The notes: generated by a model not told the origin, from the letters alone. Numbered from the stretch's first letter, positions 46,263-55,551 are shown. The stretch: 64,000 bases of DNA from Sporosarcina cascadiensis (GCF_009650995.1 NZ_WHVV01000010.1:1-64000), one strand, 5' to 3'. A program made the numbers and translations.

Positions 46263-46327
46263 GATGTGTTGGGGTTTTCTTGAGTTGCTTTATTGAATGA
46301 ATGGACAGGGGGAAAGGAGATGACAGG

Positions 46328-46945
46328 GTGGAAGAACGAGAGCTTGACCGCCGGCTTCATATTCAGACGGCGGGTATACGCGAGTGGGCTCTTCAGTCCG
46401 CTCACTATAATCGGTATGAAGCGACTCCATATGACGCGCTGGATTACTTATTTGCACAGCATGAAGTCTTAACAAGCGGCGGCTGGATCGATTTTGGCTG
46501 CGGCAAAGGGAGAGTGCCGTTTTACGTTCATTATCTTTATGCACTGGATGTTACAGGTATTGAAATGAACAGCGTGCTGTATCAGGATGCGATGAATAAT
46601 TTGATAGATTATCGCGGGGCGTTTCCAAAGAAAAAGGGGGCAGTATCCTTTGAATGCATTTTGGCTGAGCGTTTTAGTATACCTGCCGATGCTTCTACAT
46701 TCTACTTTTTTAACCCATTCTCACTTGATATTTTCCGGTCAGTCATCCGAAATATTGTGTTGTCTCTCGAAGAAGCAGATCGAGATGCTGAAGTGATTTT
46801 ATATTATCCGACGTCAGCTTATGAACAGTTCCTGAATGAGCATCTTTCATTCGAAAGAGCTGCTGAACTCCCTATTACCCATTTACAGCTGTATGACCCT
46901 AACGAACGCTTTCTTGTCTATACGTATAAGAGCCCTGACCAGTGA
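46328..46945 (+). CDS. SAM-dependent methyltransferase-like protein
   Basis: A 205-aa class I fold. GGWIDFGCGKGRVPFY near residue 50 is the SAM-binding motif I, followed by VTGIEMN (motif II acid) and YFFNPFS. GTG 46328 is chosen since AAAGGAGA is seven bases upstream; the ATG at 46301 is not preceded by a good site. Acceptor unknown. The stop is part of the following bidirectional terminator. Confidence 0.83.
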   Translation: MEERELDRRLHIQTAGIREWALQSAHYNRYEATPYDALDYLFAQHEVLTSGGWIDFGCGKGRVPFYVHYLYALDVTGIEMNSVLYQDAMNNLIDYRGAFPKKKGAVSFECILAERFSIPADASTFYFFNPFSLDIFRSVIRNIVLSLEEADRDAEVILYYPTSAYEQFLNEHLSFERAAELPITHLQLYDPNERFLVYTYKSPDQ

Positions 46946-46962
46946 TTGGTCAGGGCTTTACA
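46930..46962. terminator. Bidirectional terminator between the methyltransferase and NCS2 genes
   Basis: AGCCCTGACCA (46931-46941) and TGGTCAGGGCT (46947-46957) form a perfect 11-bp stem; it includes the last codons of the methyltransferase gene. Confidence 0.85.
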
Positions 46963-48270
46963 TTATGATGCTGTCCGTGTGCTGATGCGCTGCCCGATCC
47001 AGAAAATGAGCTCCATTAACAGGGCGGCCAAAATTCCGACCAGCAATCCGCTGGAAAGGAGCGGTTGCAGCAATTCAGGCAGAGAAGCGAACACTTCGGC
47101 AGGAAGCGTCATGATCGACAAGCCGAGCAAAGCGGGCAATGCGACCCGATAAATAGTCTTCGGTTCAAACGTCAGACCTTCCACATTGCGCAGTGCAGAC
47201 CGGAATAACTGTAAATACGCAACGAACAGCACCGTATTTCCGACGCTTTGTGGAATAGTAGAGAAAAACGCACTTAACGGCGGCACCAGCCCCAAGATAA
47301 TAAACAGACCCGAACCAATGAAGAAAGGTGTCCGTTCTTTGATGCCGCTGGATTGTAAAAAACCGATTGAAGAAGCGTAAGGAGCGTATGGAACTAAACC
47401 GAGTGCACCCGCTCCGACATTCAAACCTCCGGTAATAAGGAAGGATATTTTGTACTGTTTTTTTGTCGTTTCTTTCTCAAAAATATCTTCCGCGCCTTTT
47501 AATGTGGCGACCGTGTTGGTTGTGTTCAATAAGCCTGTGATAATCACCGTAATGACAATCCCCATTTCAATCGTCGGTTCACCCCATGGGAACCATTGGA
47601 TAAACGGCGTCGTTTTAATTGTTTCCGCGGCTTCTTGCGGGAATATCAGCGCAGCACTGATCCAGCCGACCGTCATTCCCACCAGCAGATTCAAGCTGCT
47701 GAGGATGCCTTTGCCTTTTACATGCACGAGTATGGTCAGTGCAGCCAGAGCAAATGAAAACAATGCAGTAGATAAGTTTATGTAATTTCCGTCATTCAGA
47801 CCAATCATCCCTTTTAAAAAGATGGTGATCAGCTGGTTCGCCAGCAATAACAGAAAGACAAACATGACGGCGGGCGTAAACCATTTTTTTAATATCTCAC
47901 CCATACCGAGCATTCCTAAAATCGCGACTAATACCCCTGATATCATCGCGCCGACTGCAATACTTCCCCCAACAGTCGTTAAGCTTACATTCATTGCACT
48001 CGCTGTGCCTGCCAGACTGAGTACAACCCCCCACCAAAGCCCGGATTGACCTTCCATCAGTGCTAAACGGTGTCCGAGCGTCCCTTGCAGCAGACATGCA
48101 ATCCCTGTAAAGATAAATGAACGCTGGATTGCAGAAACGATTTCAATTTGTTCTAATTCAAATGCTGCCCCTACGGAAATTGGAATAACGACCGTGTTGG
48201 CAAACATGAAAAAGAGCCACTGAAATCCTGCCAATGCGGTAACTGAATGCCGCATTTGATTTGCTCCCAT
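46963..48270 (-). CDS. NCS2-family nucleobase (uracil/xanthine-type) permease
   Basis: A 435-aa carrier with 14 helices of the NAT/NCS2 fold. The GLLNTTNTVATLKGAED region, near residue 230-245, matches the conserved motif on the substrate-binding helices, and an N-terminal FQWLFFMFANTVVIPIS begins helix 1. The family imports purines or pyrimidines; the sequence does not say which. ATG 48270 has AGGGGAG six bases upstream; the ATG two codons earlier touches that site. No purine riboswitch was recognised upstream. Confidence 0.87.
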   Translation of the reverse strand: MGANQMRHSVTALAGFQWLFFMFANTVVIPISVGAAFELEQIEIVSAIQRSFIFTGIACLLQGTLGHRLALMEGQSGLWWGVVLSLAGTASAMNVSLTTVGGSIAVGAMISGVLVAILGMLGMGEILKKWFTPAVMFVFLLLLANQLITIFLKGMIGLNDGNYINLSTALFSFALAALTILVHVKGKGILSSLNLLVGMTVGWISAALIFPQEAAETIKTTPFIQWFPWGEPTIEMGIVITVIITGLLNTTNTVATLKGAEDIFEKETTKKQYKISFLITGGLNVGAGALGLVPYAPYASSIGFLQSSGIKERTPFFIGSGLFIILGLVPPLSAFFSTIPQSVGNTVLFVAYLQLFRSALRNVEGLTFEPKTIYRVALPALLGLSIMTLPAEVFASLPELLQPLLSSGLLVGILAALLMELIFWIGQRISTRTAS

Positions 48271-48404
48271 CAACATCTCCCCTTGTGCAAACTCTTTCAG
48301 TAATTTGACTTAATGAAAAAGTTTAAATATAAAGAAAACTATAGCATACTAGTAAATGAATTAGTAATGTTACATGCTGATGAAAAGTCATTAATTTAGA
48401 AGGT

Positions 48405-48541
48405 GAGTTTTAGTTTTTGCGGGTTTCGTTGTTCGACTTTGCCGGTAGTTTGAATGAAGTGTGTGTTTGCAGTTTAAAAACGCTTCGTCGCCCGGGATTG
48501 ACTTCTGCTTTGAGCCAGCTGGCGAAAAGCGCGGCTGCCTG
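48405..48541 (+). repeat. Partial modular repeat (copy D, first fragment)
   Basis: The TTTCGTTGTTCGACTTTGCC, GTTTGAATGAAGTGTGTG and GCCAGCTGGCGAA segments match the left arm and core of the repeat family, but with many substitutions. The fragment ends at the 21-bp array and is an older, degraded copy. Confidence 0.65.
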
Positions 48542-48561
48542 CCAAAGATGTTTTGCGGATG

Positions 48562-48710
48562 ATCATAGTACCCGCTCAAGCGCTCATGACTCAGCCTCAG
48601 CCGCTCATACACACCTGCCACGTGATCATTCGGCTCGGCCTCGTGATCATACCGCAACCCGCCGTGATCATTGAACCGGCCTCCGCGCTCATAGCCGCTC
48701 TGCAGTTGGG
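48562..48710. repeat. 21-bp-period repeat array with G(A/C)TCAT core (array 2)
   Basis: Cores start at 48562 (GATCAT), 48583 (GCTCAT), 48604, 48625, 48646, 48666 and 48687. The steps are 21, 21, 21, 21, 20 and 21. Inter-core sequence is GC-rich and variable, with CCGC and GCCT recurring. It has the same core and period as the array after lysR, but here it is embedded between two copies of the modular repeat. Confidence 0.88.
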
Positions 48711-48756
48711 CCTGAGCTGGTGTTGCAGAAAATATCTTATGCTGATTTTTTGCTAA

Positions 48757-49505
48757 GTGTGAATTTAGTTGGTATGGTTTCGTTGCTCGACTTTGCGGGA
48801 GGTTTGAATGAAGTATGTTTTTGCAGTTTAAACCCGCTGCGGCGCTGGGGGATTGCCTTACGCTGGGAGCCTATTGGCGAAGAGCATGCCAACAGTCTCC
48901 CAGCAACGGCTAACCCCGCAGTTGCGCCTTCGCTAGTGTGGGGAATGTATAGCATATTGCTCTTTTGCAATGTGTAGATTTAGTTGGTGTGTTTTCGTTT
49001 TTGGACTTTGGAAATGCATTGATCACAAGAAACTTAGACTTTGCAGAATGATAAGTTTTGCATGAAACACCTTGTCTATCGTAATAGCCCCAAATAGTAC
49101 GCTCATACTGCTTGCTCACACAAAAAGTATTGAAAAACCAGCCTAGTGTACCGGAGTGGAAGGCAACCTAAGTACGCCGCAAGTGCCTTAATTTCTGCAA
49201 AGACCACAGAAATACGGCCAAGCGAACCCTACGCTGTTCGCTTGGCAACGGTTGCATGACTCACTTCGTGTGAGCCCGCGGCTAATACCACTCGGGGAGG
49301 ATCAGCCCGACAGGATGAGACAACTAAAGGGAGCGAAGCGAAATTAGCGTGTAGAAGAAACTCTGTATTGCCTTAATTTCTGCAAAGAGCGCAGAAATAC
49401 GGCAAAGCGAACCCTTCGCTGTTCGCTTGGCTCACCGAGGGCCCTCCGGAACGCGTCCGCCTGGAACGCAGGGGAACGGTATACTCCCACTTACCATCCA
49501 ATACT
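48757..49505 (+). repeat. Modular intergenic repeat, copy D
   Basis: Left arm TTAGTTGGTATGGTTTCG as in copy C, the GGCGCTGGGGGATTGCC core, AACGGCTAACCCCGCAGTTG, then cassette alpha at 49181-49246 between GTACGCCGC and AACGGTTGC, the TTGCATGACTCACTTCG hairpin, a second alpha at 49371-49432 and the right-hand CCTGGAACGCAGG block. The TGTCAAG end is not seen; the element runs into the end of the PAS-GGDEF-EAL gene. Confidence 0.82.
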
Positions 49506-49518
49506 AAGCAGTAAATTA

Positions 49519-51933
49519 TCACGCCTTTCCACTCAGCAAAGGGATGATTTCCTCGCTGGGGACCGGCCGTGAATAAAGGAAACCCTGTGCTTCATCACAA
49601 TCGAGCCGCTTCAAAAAGTCTGCTTGCTCCACGGTCTCTACTCCCTCTGCAATGACACTCAAGTGCAAATTCTTAGCCAGGTCAATAATAGCCTTGACAA
49701 TGACGGAGTTGTCAGTCAGTTCTCTAATGAATGACTGGTCTATTTTCAGGTGAGTAATCGGAAACTTGCTAAGGTAACTTAATGAAGAATAGCCGGTTCC
49801 AAAATCGTCAATACTTGCTTTAATACCAATTTCCCGAAGCTGTTGAAGAATTTTCTGGCAATAATCCACATCGGAAGTCATACTCTCGGTAATTTCGATA
49901 TTCAAATAATGCGGCTCCAAGCCAGTTAGTTTCAATGTCTGTTTTACATCTGAAACAAAAGTATGGGTCTTAAATTGACGCAGTGAAACGTTGACACTCA
50001 TACGGATAGGAGTGTAGCCAAGGTTTTGCCATTCTTTCGCCTGCCTGCAAGCCGTTTCTAATACCCATAAACCAATGGGTAAAATTAACCCGGTCTCTTC
50101 AGCAATAGGAATAAACTTTCCCGGCGAAATCATGCCTCTGGAAGAATGGTTCCAGCGCAGCAATGCTTCTACGCCTTTCATTTCACCCGTCATAAAATCT
50201 AGCTGGGGCTGATAATGAAGCGACAGCTCATTTTTCTTGAGTGCCTGTCTCAGCTCCATCTCGATCAGAGTCCGTTCGATCAGTTCGTTATACAGCTCTT
50301 CTGTGAAAAATTGATACGTCCCTTTACCCGACTGCTTCGCCAAATACATCGCAGAATCTGCATTTCGAAGGAGCGAATCGTAATCCATGCCGTCTTCAGG
50401 GAAGACACTGATACCGATGCTCGGAGCAATAAATACTTCCAGATGATCGATCTGAAATGACTTCGATATCTCTTCCACTATTCTGCGTGCTACTAGCGTC
50501 ACGCCTGTTTTAGTGGCAGAAGTACAGAGAACGATGAATTCATCTCCGCTGAGCCGCGACACCATGTCATTATGACGTATAATCAGTTTCAGCCGTTCAC
50601 CGACTGCTTTCAAGAGCTGGTCACCTACATAATGGCCCATGGAGTCATTAATATTCTTGAAACGATCCAAATCGATATAAAGCAGGGCGAATGCTTCCTG
50701 ACTTTTTTTGCGGTCTGCAATGAGCTGTGTCACCGTACGTTTCAACAGCCGGCGGTTTGGCAAATCTGTCAAATGATCATGAAACGCCATATGCTCGACC
50801 ATTCGTTCTGCCTCTTTCCGGTCCGAAATATCGATAGCGGTGCCAACGACTTCAGACACTTTCCCTTCTTCGAAAATAGGTGATAAGTAAACAAGGAATG
50901 TGAATGTTTTATAAACCACTTCAAATTGTGAGCTGCGTCCGAGCGATCCGTCCAGCAGTTGTCTGCGGATGTAGTGAAGATCATAGTTCCACTCGGAAGA
51001 TATTTCGTTTAGCATTTCCTTTGTAATTCCGAGCAGCTCAATGATTTTCCCTTCGAGCAATGTGAAAGTAATTTCATTATCTTCAACTGTATATTTGAAA
51101 ATTCCATTTTGAAGGTTTTTGACTGTCGTTGCGAAATCATTCTTCATAGCGATTTCCAAGGATTTCTCAGCTGCTTTATGTGTAGTGATATCCTGTCGTA
51201 TGGAAATATATTGATACGGTCTCCCATTCGAGTCGATGAAGGGAATAATGGTGGTATTTACCCAATAATAATCGCCGGCTTTAGATAAATTGCAGATATC
51301 TCCATGCCAGACTTTACCGGATTGAATGGCCTGCCACATATCTTGGAAGAAATTTTTCGAATGGGTGCCCGAATTGACTACCCGATGTGTTTTTCCGATC
51401 AGTTCTTCCCTGGAGTATTTGGAAAGCTTGCAGAATTGTTCATTTACATAAGTGATCATACCTTGAGCGTTCGTAATGGCTACGACTGCCGACTGATCTA
51501 ATGCATATTTGAAGTTTTGTAAATCTGTCCGCGTTTTTGCAAACTCGTGGGAAACCAGTGTTGATCCAGTCACATCAATGTCTAAGGAGAGATAATGTGT
51601 TAAGACGTTAGCTGTATCGTAAATAGGGACAATCGTGATATCAAGCCAATAGTTAGTCCCATCTTTCGCATAGATTTTTACAGATTCCTGATAGACTTTT
51701 TCTTTCTTAAAATATTCCTTTAAAGCATTCAGTGTCACGCCGACCGTCAGACCTTTATTTAACAGCTCCCAAGTACTGCCGATTAGTTCTTCCTCACTGT
51801 ATCCAGTTAACTTACAAAAATTATGGTTTACATACGTGAGTCTGCCATCCAGATCAATCAGCGATACACAGAACGTTTCTTCAAATAAAGTCGACAAAGA
51901 TGGATTAAATATTGGCGTGTGTAATGGCATCAT
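49519..51933 (-). CDS. PAS-PAS-PAS-GGDEF-EAL cytoplasmic c-di-GMP signalling protein
   Basis: An 804-aa soluble protein. Two clear PAS domains (about residues 10-125 and 130-250, each with a YVN.(Q/N)FCKL(T/S)(G/K)YS motif), a weaker PAS (about 260-370), GGDEF (about 385-540) and EAL (about 550-800). The cyclase motif is SGDEF, not GGDEF, with an RHND I-site; some SGDEF proteins remain active. The EAL half looks intact (VEALLRW, EITES, DDFGTGYSSL), so phosphodiesterase activity is expected. ATG 51933 has AGAGGAAG six bases upstream. It may sense redox or ligand through PAS. Confidence 0.92.
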   Translation of the reverse strand: MMPLHTPIFNPSLSTLFEETFCVSLIDLDGRLTYVNHNFCKLTGYSEEELIGSTWELLNKGLTVGVTLNALKEYFKKEKVYQESVKIYAKDGTNYWLDITIVPIYDTANVLTHYLSLDIDVTGSTLVSHEFAKTRTDLQNFKYALDQSAVVAITNAQGMITYVNEQFCKLSKYSREELIGKTHRVVNSGTHSKNFFQDMWQAIQSGKVWHGDICNLSKAGDYYWVNTTIIPFIDSNGRPYQYISIRQDITTHKAAEKSLEIAMKNDFATTVKNLQNGIFKYTVEDNEITFTLLEGKIIELLGITKEMLNEISSEWNYDLHYIRRQLLDGSLGRSSQFEVVYKTFTFLVYLSPIFEEGKVSEVVGTAIDISDRKEAERMVEHMAFHDHLTDLPNRRLLKRTVTQLIADRKKSQEAFALLYIDLDRFKNINDSMGHYVGDQLLKAVGERLKLIIRHNDMVSRLSGDEFIVLCTSATKTGVTLVARRIVEEISKSFQIDHLEVFIAPSIGISVFPEDGMDYDSLLRNADSAMYLAKQSGKGTYQFFTEELYNELIERTLIEMELRQALKKNELSLHYQPQLDFMTGEMKGVEALLRWNHSSRGMISPGKFIPIAEETGLILPIGLWVLETACRQAKEWQNLGYTPIRMSVNVSLRQFKTHTFVSDVKQTLKLTGLEPHYLNIEITESMTSDVDYCQKILQQLREIGIKASIDDFGTGYSSLSYLSKFPITHLKIDQSFIRELTDNSVIVKAIIDLAKNLHLSVIAEGVETVEQADFLKRLDCDEAQGFLYSRPVPSEEIIPLLSGKA

Positions 51934-52157
51934 GGTAACTTCCTCTCTACAGGCAATTCTTAGATACATAGAATATAAAACTAACGGCAAAGCGTTCAAA
52001 AGTCCCTAATGTATATTAATATATTTTATTAGTAAGATAAAATAGTGAATTCGTATAATTATAACACATGAAAAGAGAGGAATGAACTAGTTTTAAAGGG
52101 AAAAATAAGGCGGATTAGAGGATATAGGATGTATTTCCACGGAGAGTAATAAAGTAT

Positions 52158-52189
52158 AAAAAGGCGGAAGCCCTGGTTGCTTCCGCCTG
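52158..52189 (-). terminator. Terminator after rluF
   Basis: AGGCGGAAGC and GCTTCCGCCT arms (52162-52171 and 52179-52188); on the minus strand TTTTTAT follows. Confidence 0.85.
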
Positions 52190-52191
52190 GT

Positions 52192-52896
52192 TCATCTCTT
52201 TGGCCTGTAGTTGAGTTTGTGAAATAATTCTGTTCTCTCTAAATCAGTTAGTTCCCGCCATTGGCCAATCGGCAGATCACCTAATTCGATTGTCAGTATT
52301 CTTACGCGTTGCAGCCGCTGAATATGATAGCCGAGAGCTGCGCACATTCGGCGGATTTGACGGTTCAGCCCTTGTGTCAGTACGATAGAAAAAGTCCGGG
52401 AACCGAGTTTTGTGACGGTGCATGGCTTGGTTACCGTGTCGAGAATTTTCACGCCTTTTTCCATCTGCGAAATAAAAGATTCAGTAATAGGACTTTCCAC
52501 AGTGACGATATATTCTTTCTCATGACCGTGTTCTTCGCGGAGGATTTCATTGACGATATCGCCATCGTTCGTCAGCAATAACAATCCGTCCGAATCTTTA
52601 TCCAACCGTCCGATATGAAAAATCCGCAGGGGATGGTTAATAAAATCGATGACATTTCCTTTAATATGACGTTCTGTTGTACTGGTAATGCCAACCGGCT
52701 TATTGAGGGCAATATAGACTAATTGTTCTTCTTTCTCCACCGGCTTGCCGTCCACTTCCACCTGATCACCGGCTTCGACTTTGCTGCCGAGTTCTGCAAG
52801 CTGGCCGTTTATTTTGACTCTGCCGTCAGCAATCCACTTATCTGCACCGCGCCTGGACACGATACCCGCCTCACTCAGATATTTATTGATGCGCAT
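52192..52896 (-). CDS. rluF: 23S rRNA pseudouridine synthase RluF-like
   Basis: A 234-aa RsuA-family synthase: an S4 RNA-binding domain (residues 1-50) followed by the catalytic domain. GRLDKDSDGLLLLTND contains the catalytic Asp99, preceded by the KPVGITSTTE block typical of RluF, which acts on 23S U2604-type positions. It differs from RsuA and RluB by that block. A clear single-gene unit. Confidence 0.85.
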   Translation of the reverse strand: MRINKYLSEAGIVSRRGADKWIADGRVKINGQLAELGSKVEAGDQVEVDGKPVEKEEQLVYIALNKPVGITSTTERHIKGNVIDFINHPLRIFHIGRLDKDSDGLLLLTNDGDIVNEILREEHGHEKEYIVTVESPITESFISQMEKGVKILDTVTKPCTVTKLGSRTFSIVLTQGLNRQIRRMCAALGYHIQRLQRVRILTIELGDLPIGQWRELTDLERTELFHKLNYRPKR

Positions 52897-52976
52897 ATAT
52901 ACTCTCCTTCCGAACTGGTTACGATAAGGTGATTATAACATTTTTGAAACGTTTTAGGGCCGAACACCGAAGTCTG

Positions 52977-53680
52977 TTCTTGACAACCTGTCACGTGTGT
53001 ATTGCGAAAATCCTGCTGCAGTTTAAACCCGCTTAGGCGCTGGGGGATTGCCTTACGCTGTGAGCCTACTGGCGAAGAACATGCCACACTGCCTTAATTT
53101 CTGCAAAGAACGCAGAAATACGGCAAAGCGAACCCTGCGCTGTTCGCTTAGCAACGGCCGACCCCGCAGTTGCGCCTTCGCTGGTGTGTAGAAAGAATAT
53201 CACATTGATTTTTGCAGGGTACGTATTTCGTTGCTAACCTTTGCAGAATACTAAGTATTGCATGAACAACATACTTATTATAATAGTCCCGAATAGTATG
53301 CTCATACTGCCTACTCACACAAAGAATATTGAAAAACATGCCAGTGTACCGAAGTGGAAGGCAACCTAAGTACGCCGCGTCCTGCGGCAACGGTTGCATG
53401 ACTCACTTCGTGTGAGCCTGCGGCAAAACCACTCCGGGAGGATCAGCCCGACAGGTGAGACAACTTGCGGGAGCGAAGCGAGAGCCGTCACGAAGAACGG
53501 CTTTTGCGAGTAAAAGCGAAGCGTTAGGAGCACATCTTTGCACTTCAAGTTGGCTTACCGCGGGCCCTCCGGAACGCGTCCGCCTGGAACGCAGGGAAAC
53601 GGTATCTTCCCACTTACCATTCTATACTGCGCCATCACAGTCAAATCTTAAACTGCTCATGAAATAAACTGTCAAGCACA
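52977..53680 (+). repeat. Modular intergenic repeat, copy E
   Basis: The most complete copy with both ends: TTCTTGACAACCTGTCA at 52977 and CTGTCAAGC at 53669-53677. In between are the GGCGCTGGGGGATTGCC core, cassette alpha (53089-53154), the GGCCGACCCCGCAGTTGCG block, GCCAGTGTACCGAAGTG, the TTGCATGACTCACTTCG hairpin, cassette beta (53483-53532) and the CCTGGAACGCAGGG block. It lies between rluF and the trp promoter. Confidence 0.85.
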
Positions 53681-53717
53681 TATTTTGATGAAGACCCGTT
53701 TTTAACGGAAGAAGTAG

Positions 53718-53746
53718 TTGACATTAAAGATTCAGCATATTAAGAT
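53718..53746 (+). promoter_or_regulatory. SigA-type promoter of the trp operon
   Basis: TTGACA (53718-53723), 17-base spacer, TAAGAT (53741-53746), just upstream of the T-box leader. Confidence 0.85.
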
Positions 53747-53754
53747 TAGTGTAA

Positions 53755-54090
53755 TTATAGGATGGACAGAAGGTTTCGACAGCGGAATCGTCCACGTTAG
53801 CTTAGCTGAGACAGTTTGAGAAGAGAATAGTGAAAAGATAGGAATAAGAAGAGTAGCGATTGTGCGTGCTTGCTAGAGAGTCAGTGGTTGGTGGGAACTG
53901 ATACACGGCAGTCGTGAATGGACTTATGGAAGCTGTTTCGGTGAGAAACAGACGTGTGCCCTCGTTACAGGCAGTGTGAAAACACATAAAGTGGGAGTGC
54001 TGCGGCACTTCAATTTGAGGTGGCAACGCGGTTACCAATCGTCCTCTGCAACAGGCTGAATCTGTCTGTTTGCAGGGGGCTTTTTATATT
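53755..54090 (+). ncRNA. Trp T-box riboswitch leader of the trp operon
   Basis: A leader of about 330 bases. The T-box antiterminator motif is AGGTGGCAACGCGG at 54018-54031, followed by a terminator stem (GTCCTCTGCAA at 54041 paired with TTGCAGGGGGC at 54070-54080) and a T-run. The Specifier region contains GAGTAG (loop-E side) and TGG triplets at 53885-53894, consistent with tRNA-Trp. Uncharged tRNA-Trp would favour readthrough. No TRAP-type (G/T)AG repeat series is seen, so this replaces the Bacillus subtilis TRAP system here. Confidence 0.92.
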
Positions 54091-54138
54091 CACTTTGAAG
54101 TGTACCGGGCACAGTCTATAGAGAAGAGGAGAATGGAC

Positions 54139-55518
54139 ATGACGGCAGAGAAGAACTTACGGGTTACATCACGGAAGATTGAGGGAGATTCACTAACGCC
54201 TATATTGATTTTCAGAAGATTGAAAGGCAAGCATAAATTTTTATTGGAGAGTTCTTCGCAGGCAGAAGGCTCAGGACGCTACTCATTCATTGGACTGAAT
54301 CCTCAAAAAGCCTACCGCGGAAGTGACGGCATCGTGGAGGAAATCGTTTATTCAACAAATAAGACGTACACACATGAAGGTGATCTGTACACATTGCTTA
54401 AACGGCTGATGCCGAGAATTACGGAAGACTCCGGTTTCCCGTTTACAGGCGGTGCGGTCGGCTATGTAGGGTACGGAGCTGCACGCAATGGGGAACAGCG
54501 CTCGGCAGATGACCTGCACATACCGGATGTCTACTTCAATATTTACGATACGGTGGTCATCTATGATCATCATCTGCACGAGGTGACACTGCTGCATACG
54601 GAAATTAATCCGGTGTACGAAACGCCGGACCTTGATGCCATCGAAGAGATGATCGTCAACGGCAGCACAGAGAAAGAGGAAGACGTGTCGCTTTCCGATT
54701 ATCATTGTGCGATATCGCAGGAAGAGTTTGAACGCCGGGTTCAGCTCGTCATCGACGCAATCAAAGAAGGGCGGGCGGAGCAGGTTGTCATCTCCAGAAG
54801 ACTGGAAGCGGACATTAAAGGCGATCCATTCGCCCTGTACCGCAGGCTGCGCCGAAGAAATCCGTCACCCTATATGTACTATATGGAGTTCGACGATCAC
54901 ACAGTCATCGGAACATCTCCTGAAAGTCTCGTCAAAGTAACAGACGGCAAAGTGCTGACGAATCCGATTGCCGGCACCCGCAGAAGAGGAAGGAATGAAG
55001 CGGAAGATCTGACTCTCGAGAAAGAACTGCGCAACGATCCGAAAGAGCTCTCTGAACATGACATGCTGGTGGAAGTCAGTAAAAAAGAAATGCAGCAAGT
55101 GTGCCGTCTGGAAACGATTGAAGTAGCAAATTATTTGGAAACTGTGCGTTACGAACACGTCATGCATCTCGTTTCGGAAGTGGAAGGCGAACTTGCACCC
55201 GGACTGCATGCACTGGATGCTTTGAAAGCGACAATGCCTGCAGGTACCGTGACAGGTTCACCTAAACCGGCAGCGATGGCCATCATTGATCAACTTGAAG
55301 ATCAGCACCGCGGCATTTATGGAGGCGCGATCGGCTATATCGGCCTCAACGGCAATATAGACTTTGCCCTGACGATCCGCACAATGCTCGTCAAGGAAGG
55401 CAAAGCGTACGTCCAGGCAGGAGCAGGAATCGTGGAAGCTTCTGTCCCGGCGCTGGAATTTAAAGAAACAGCCAATAAAGCCCGTTCACTGCTTGAAGCA
55501 GTTGAAATAGCGAAGTGA
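54139..55518 (+). CDS. trpE: Anthranilate synthase component I
   Basis: A 459-aa enzyme making anthranilate from chorismate with ammonia from a glutamine amidotransferase partner. The Trp-feedback site LLESS and RYSFIGL (about residues 40-60) are present, and the chorismate-binding C-terminus has GTSPESLVKV, NPIAGTRRRG, PAGTVTGSPK and the closing QAGAGIVEAS. ATG 54139 has AGAGGAG seven bases upstream; the ATG at 54133 is too close. No trpG follows, so the glutaminase is presumably encoded elsewhere (PabA shared with folate synthesis, as known in Bacillus). Confidence 0.95.
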   Translation: MTAEKNLRVTSRKIEGDSLTPILIFRRLKGKHKFLLESSSQAEGSGRYSFIGLNPQKAYRGSDGIVEEIVYSTNKTYTHEGDLYTLLKRLMPRITEDSGFPFTGGAVGYVGYGAARNGEQRSADDLHIPDVYFNIYDTVVIYDHHLHEVTLLHTEINPVYETPDLDAIEEMIVNGSTEKEEDVSLSDYHCAISQEEFERRVQLVIDAIKEGRAEQVVISRRLEADIKGDPFALYRRLRRRNPSPYMYYMEFDDHTVIGTSPESLVKVTDGKVLTNPIAGTRRRGRNEAEDLTLEKELRNDPKELSEHDMLVEVSKKEMQQVCRLETIEVANYLETVRYEHVMHLVSEVEGELAPGLHALDALKATMPAGTVTGSPKPAAMAIIDQLEDQHRGIYGGAIGYIGLNGNIDFALTIRTMLVKEGKAYVQAGAGIVEASVPALEFKETANKARSLLEAVEIAK

Positions 55519-55551
55519 TTGAATTACCAGAAGAGATGAGGAGAGATGAGC

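Noticed and set aside
48417-48674. Plus-strand open frame with a seven-residue repeat (DHSARPR-like)
   Set aside because: It is only the 21-bp array read as codons; no ribosome site, and it runs through repeat sequence whose other copies are not open.
48562-48692. CRISPR array
   Set aside because: The conserved part is only six bases, the period is 21, and there are no cas genes; the structure is not repeat-spacer of CRISPR size.
52977-52990. TTGACA in repeat ends as promoter -35 boxes
   Set aside because: No suitable -10 element 16-18 bases downstream in the copies, so a promoter role is not supported.
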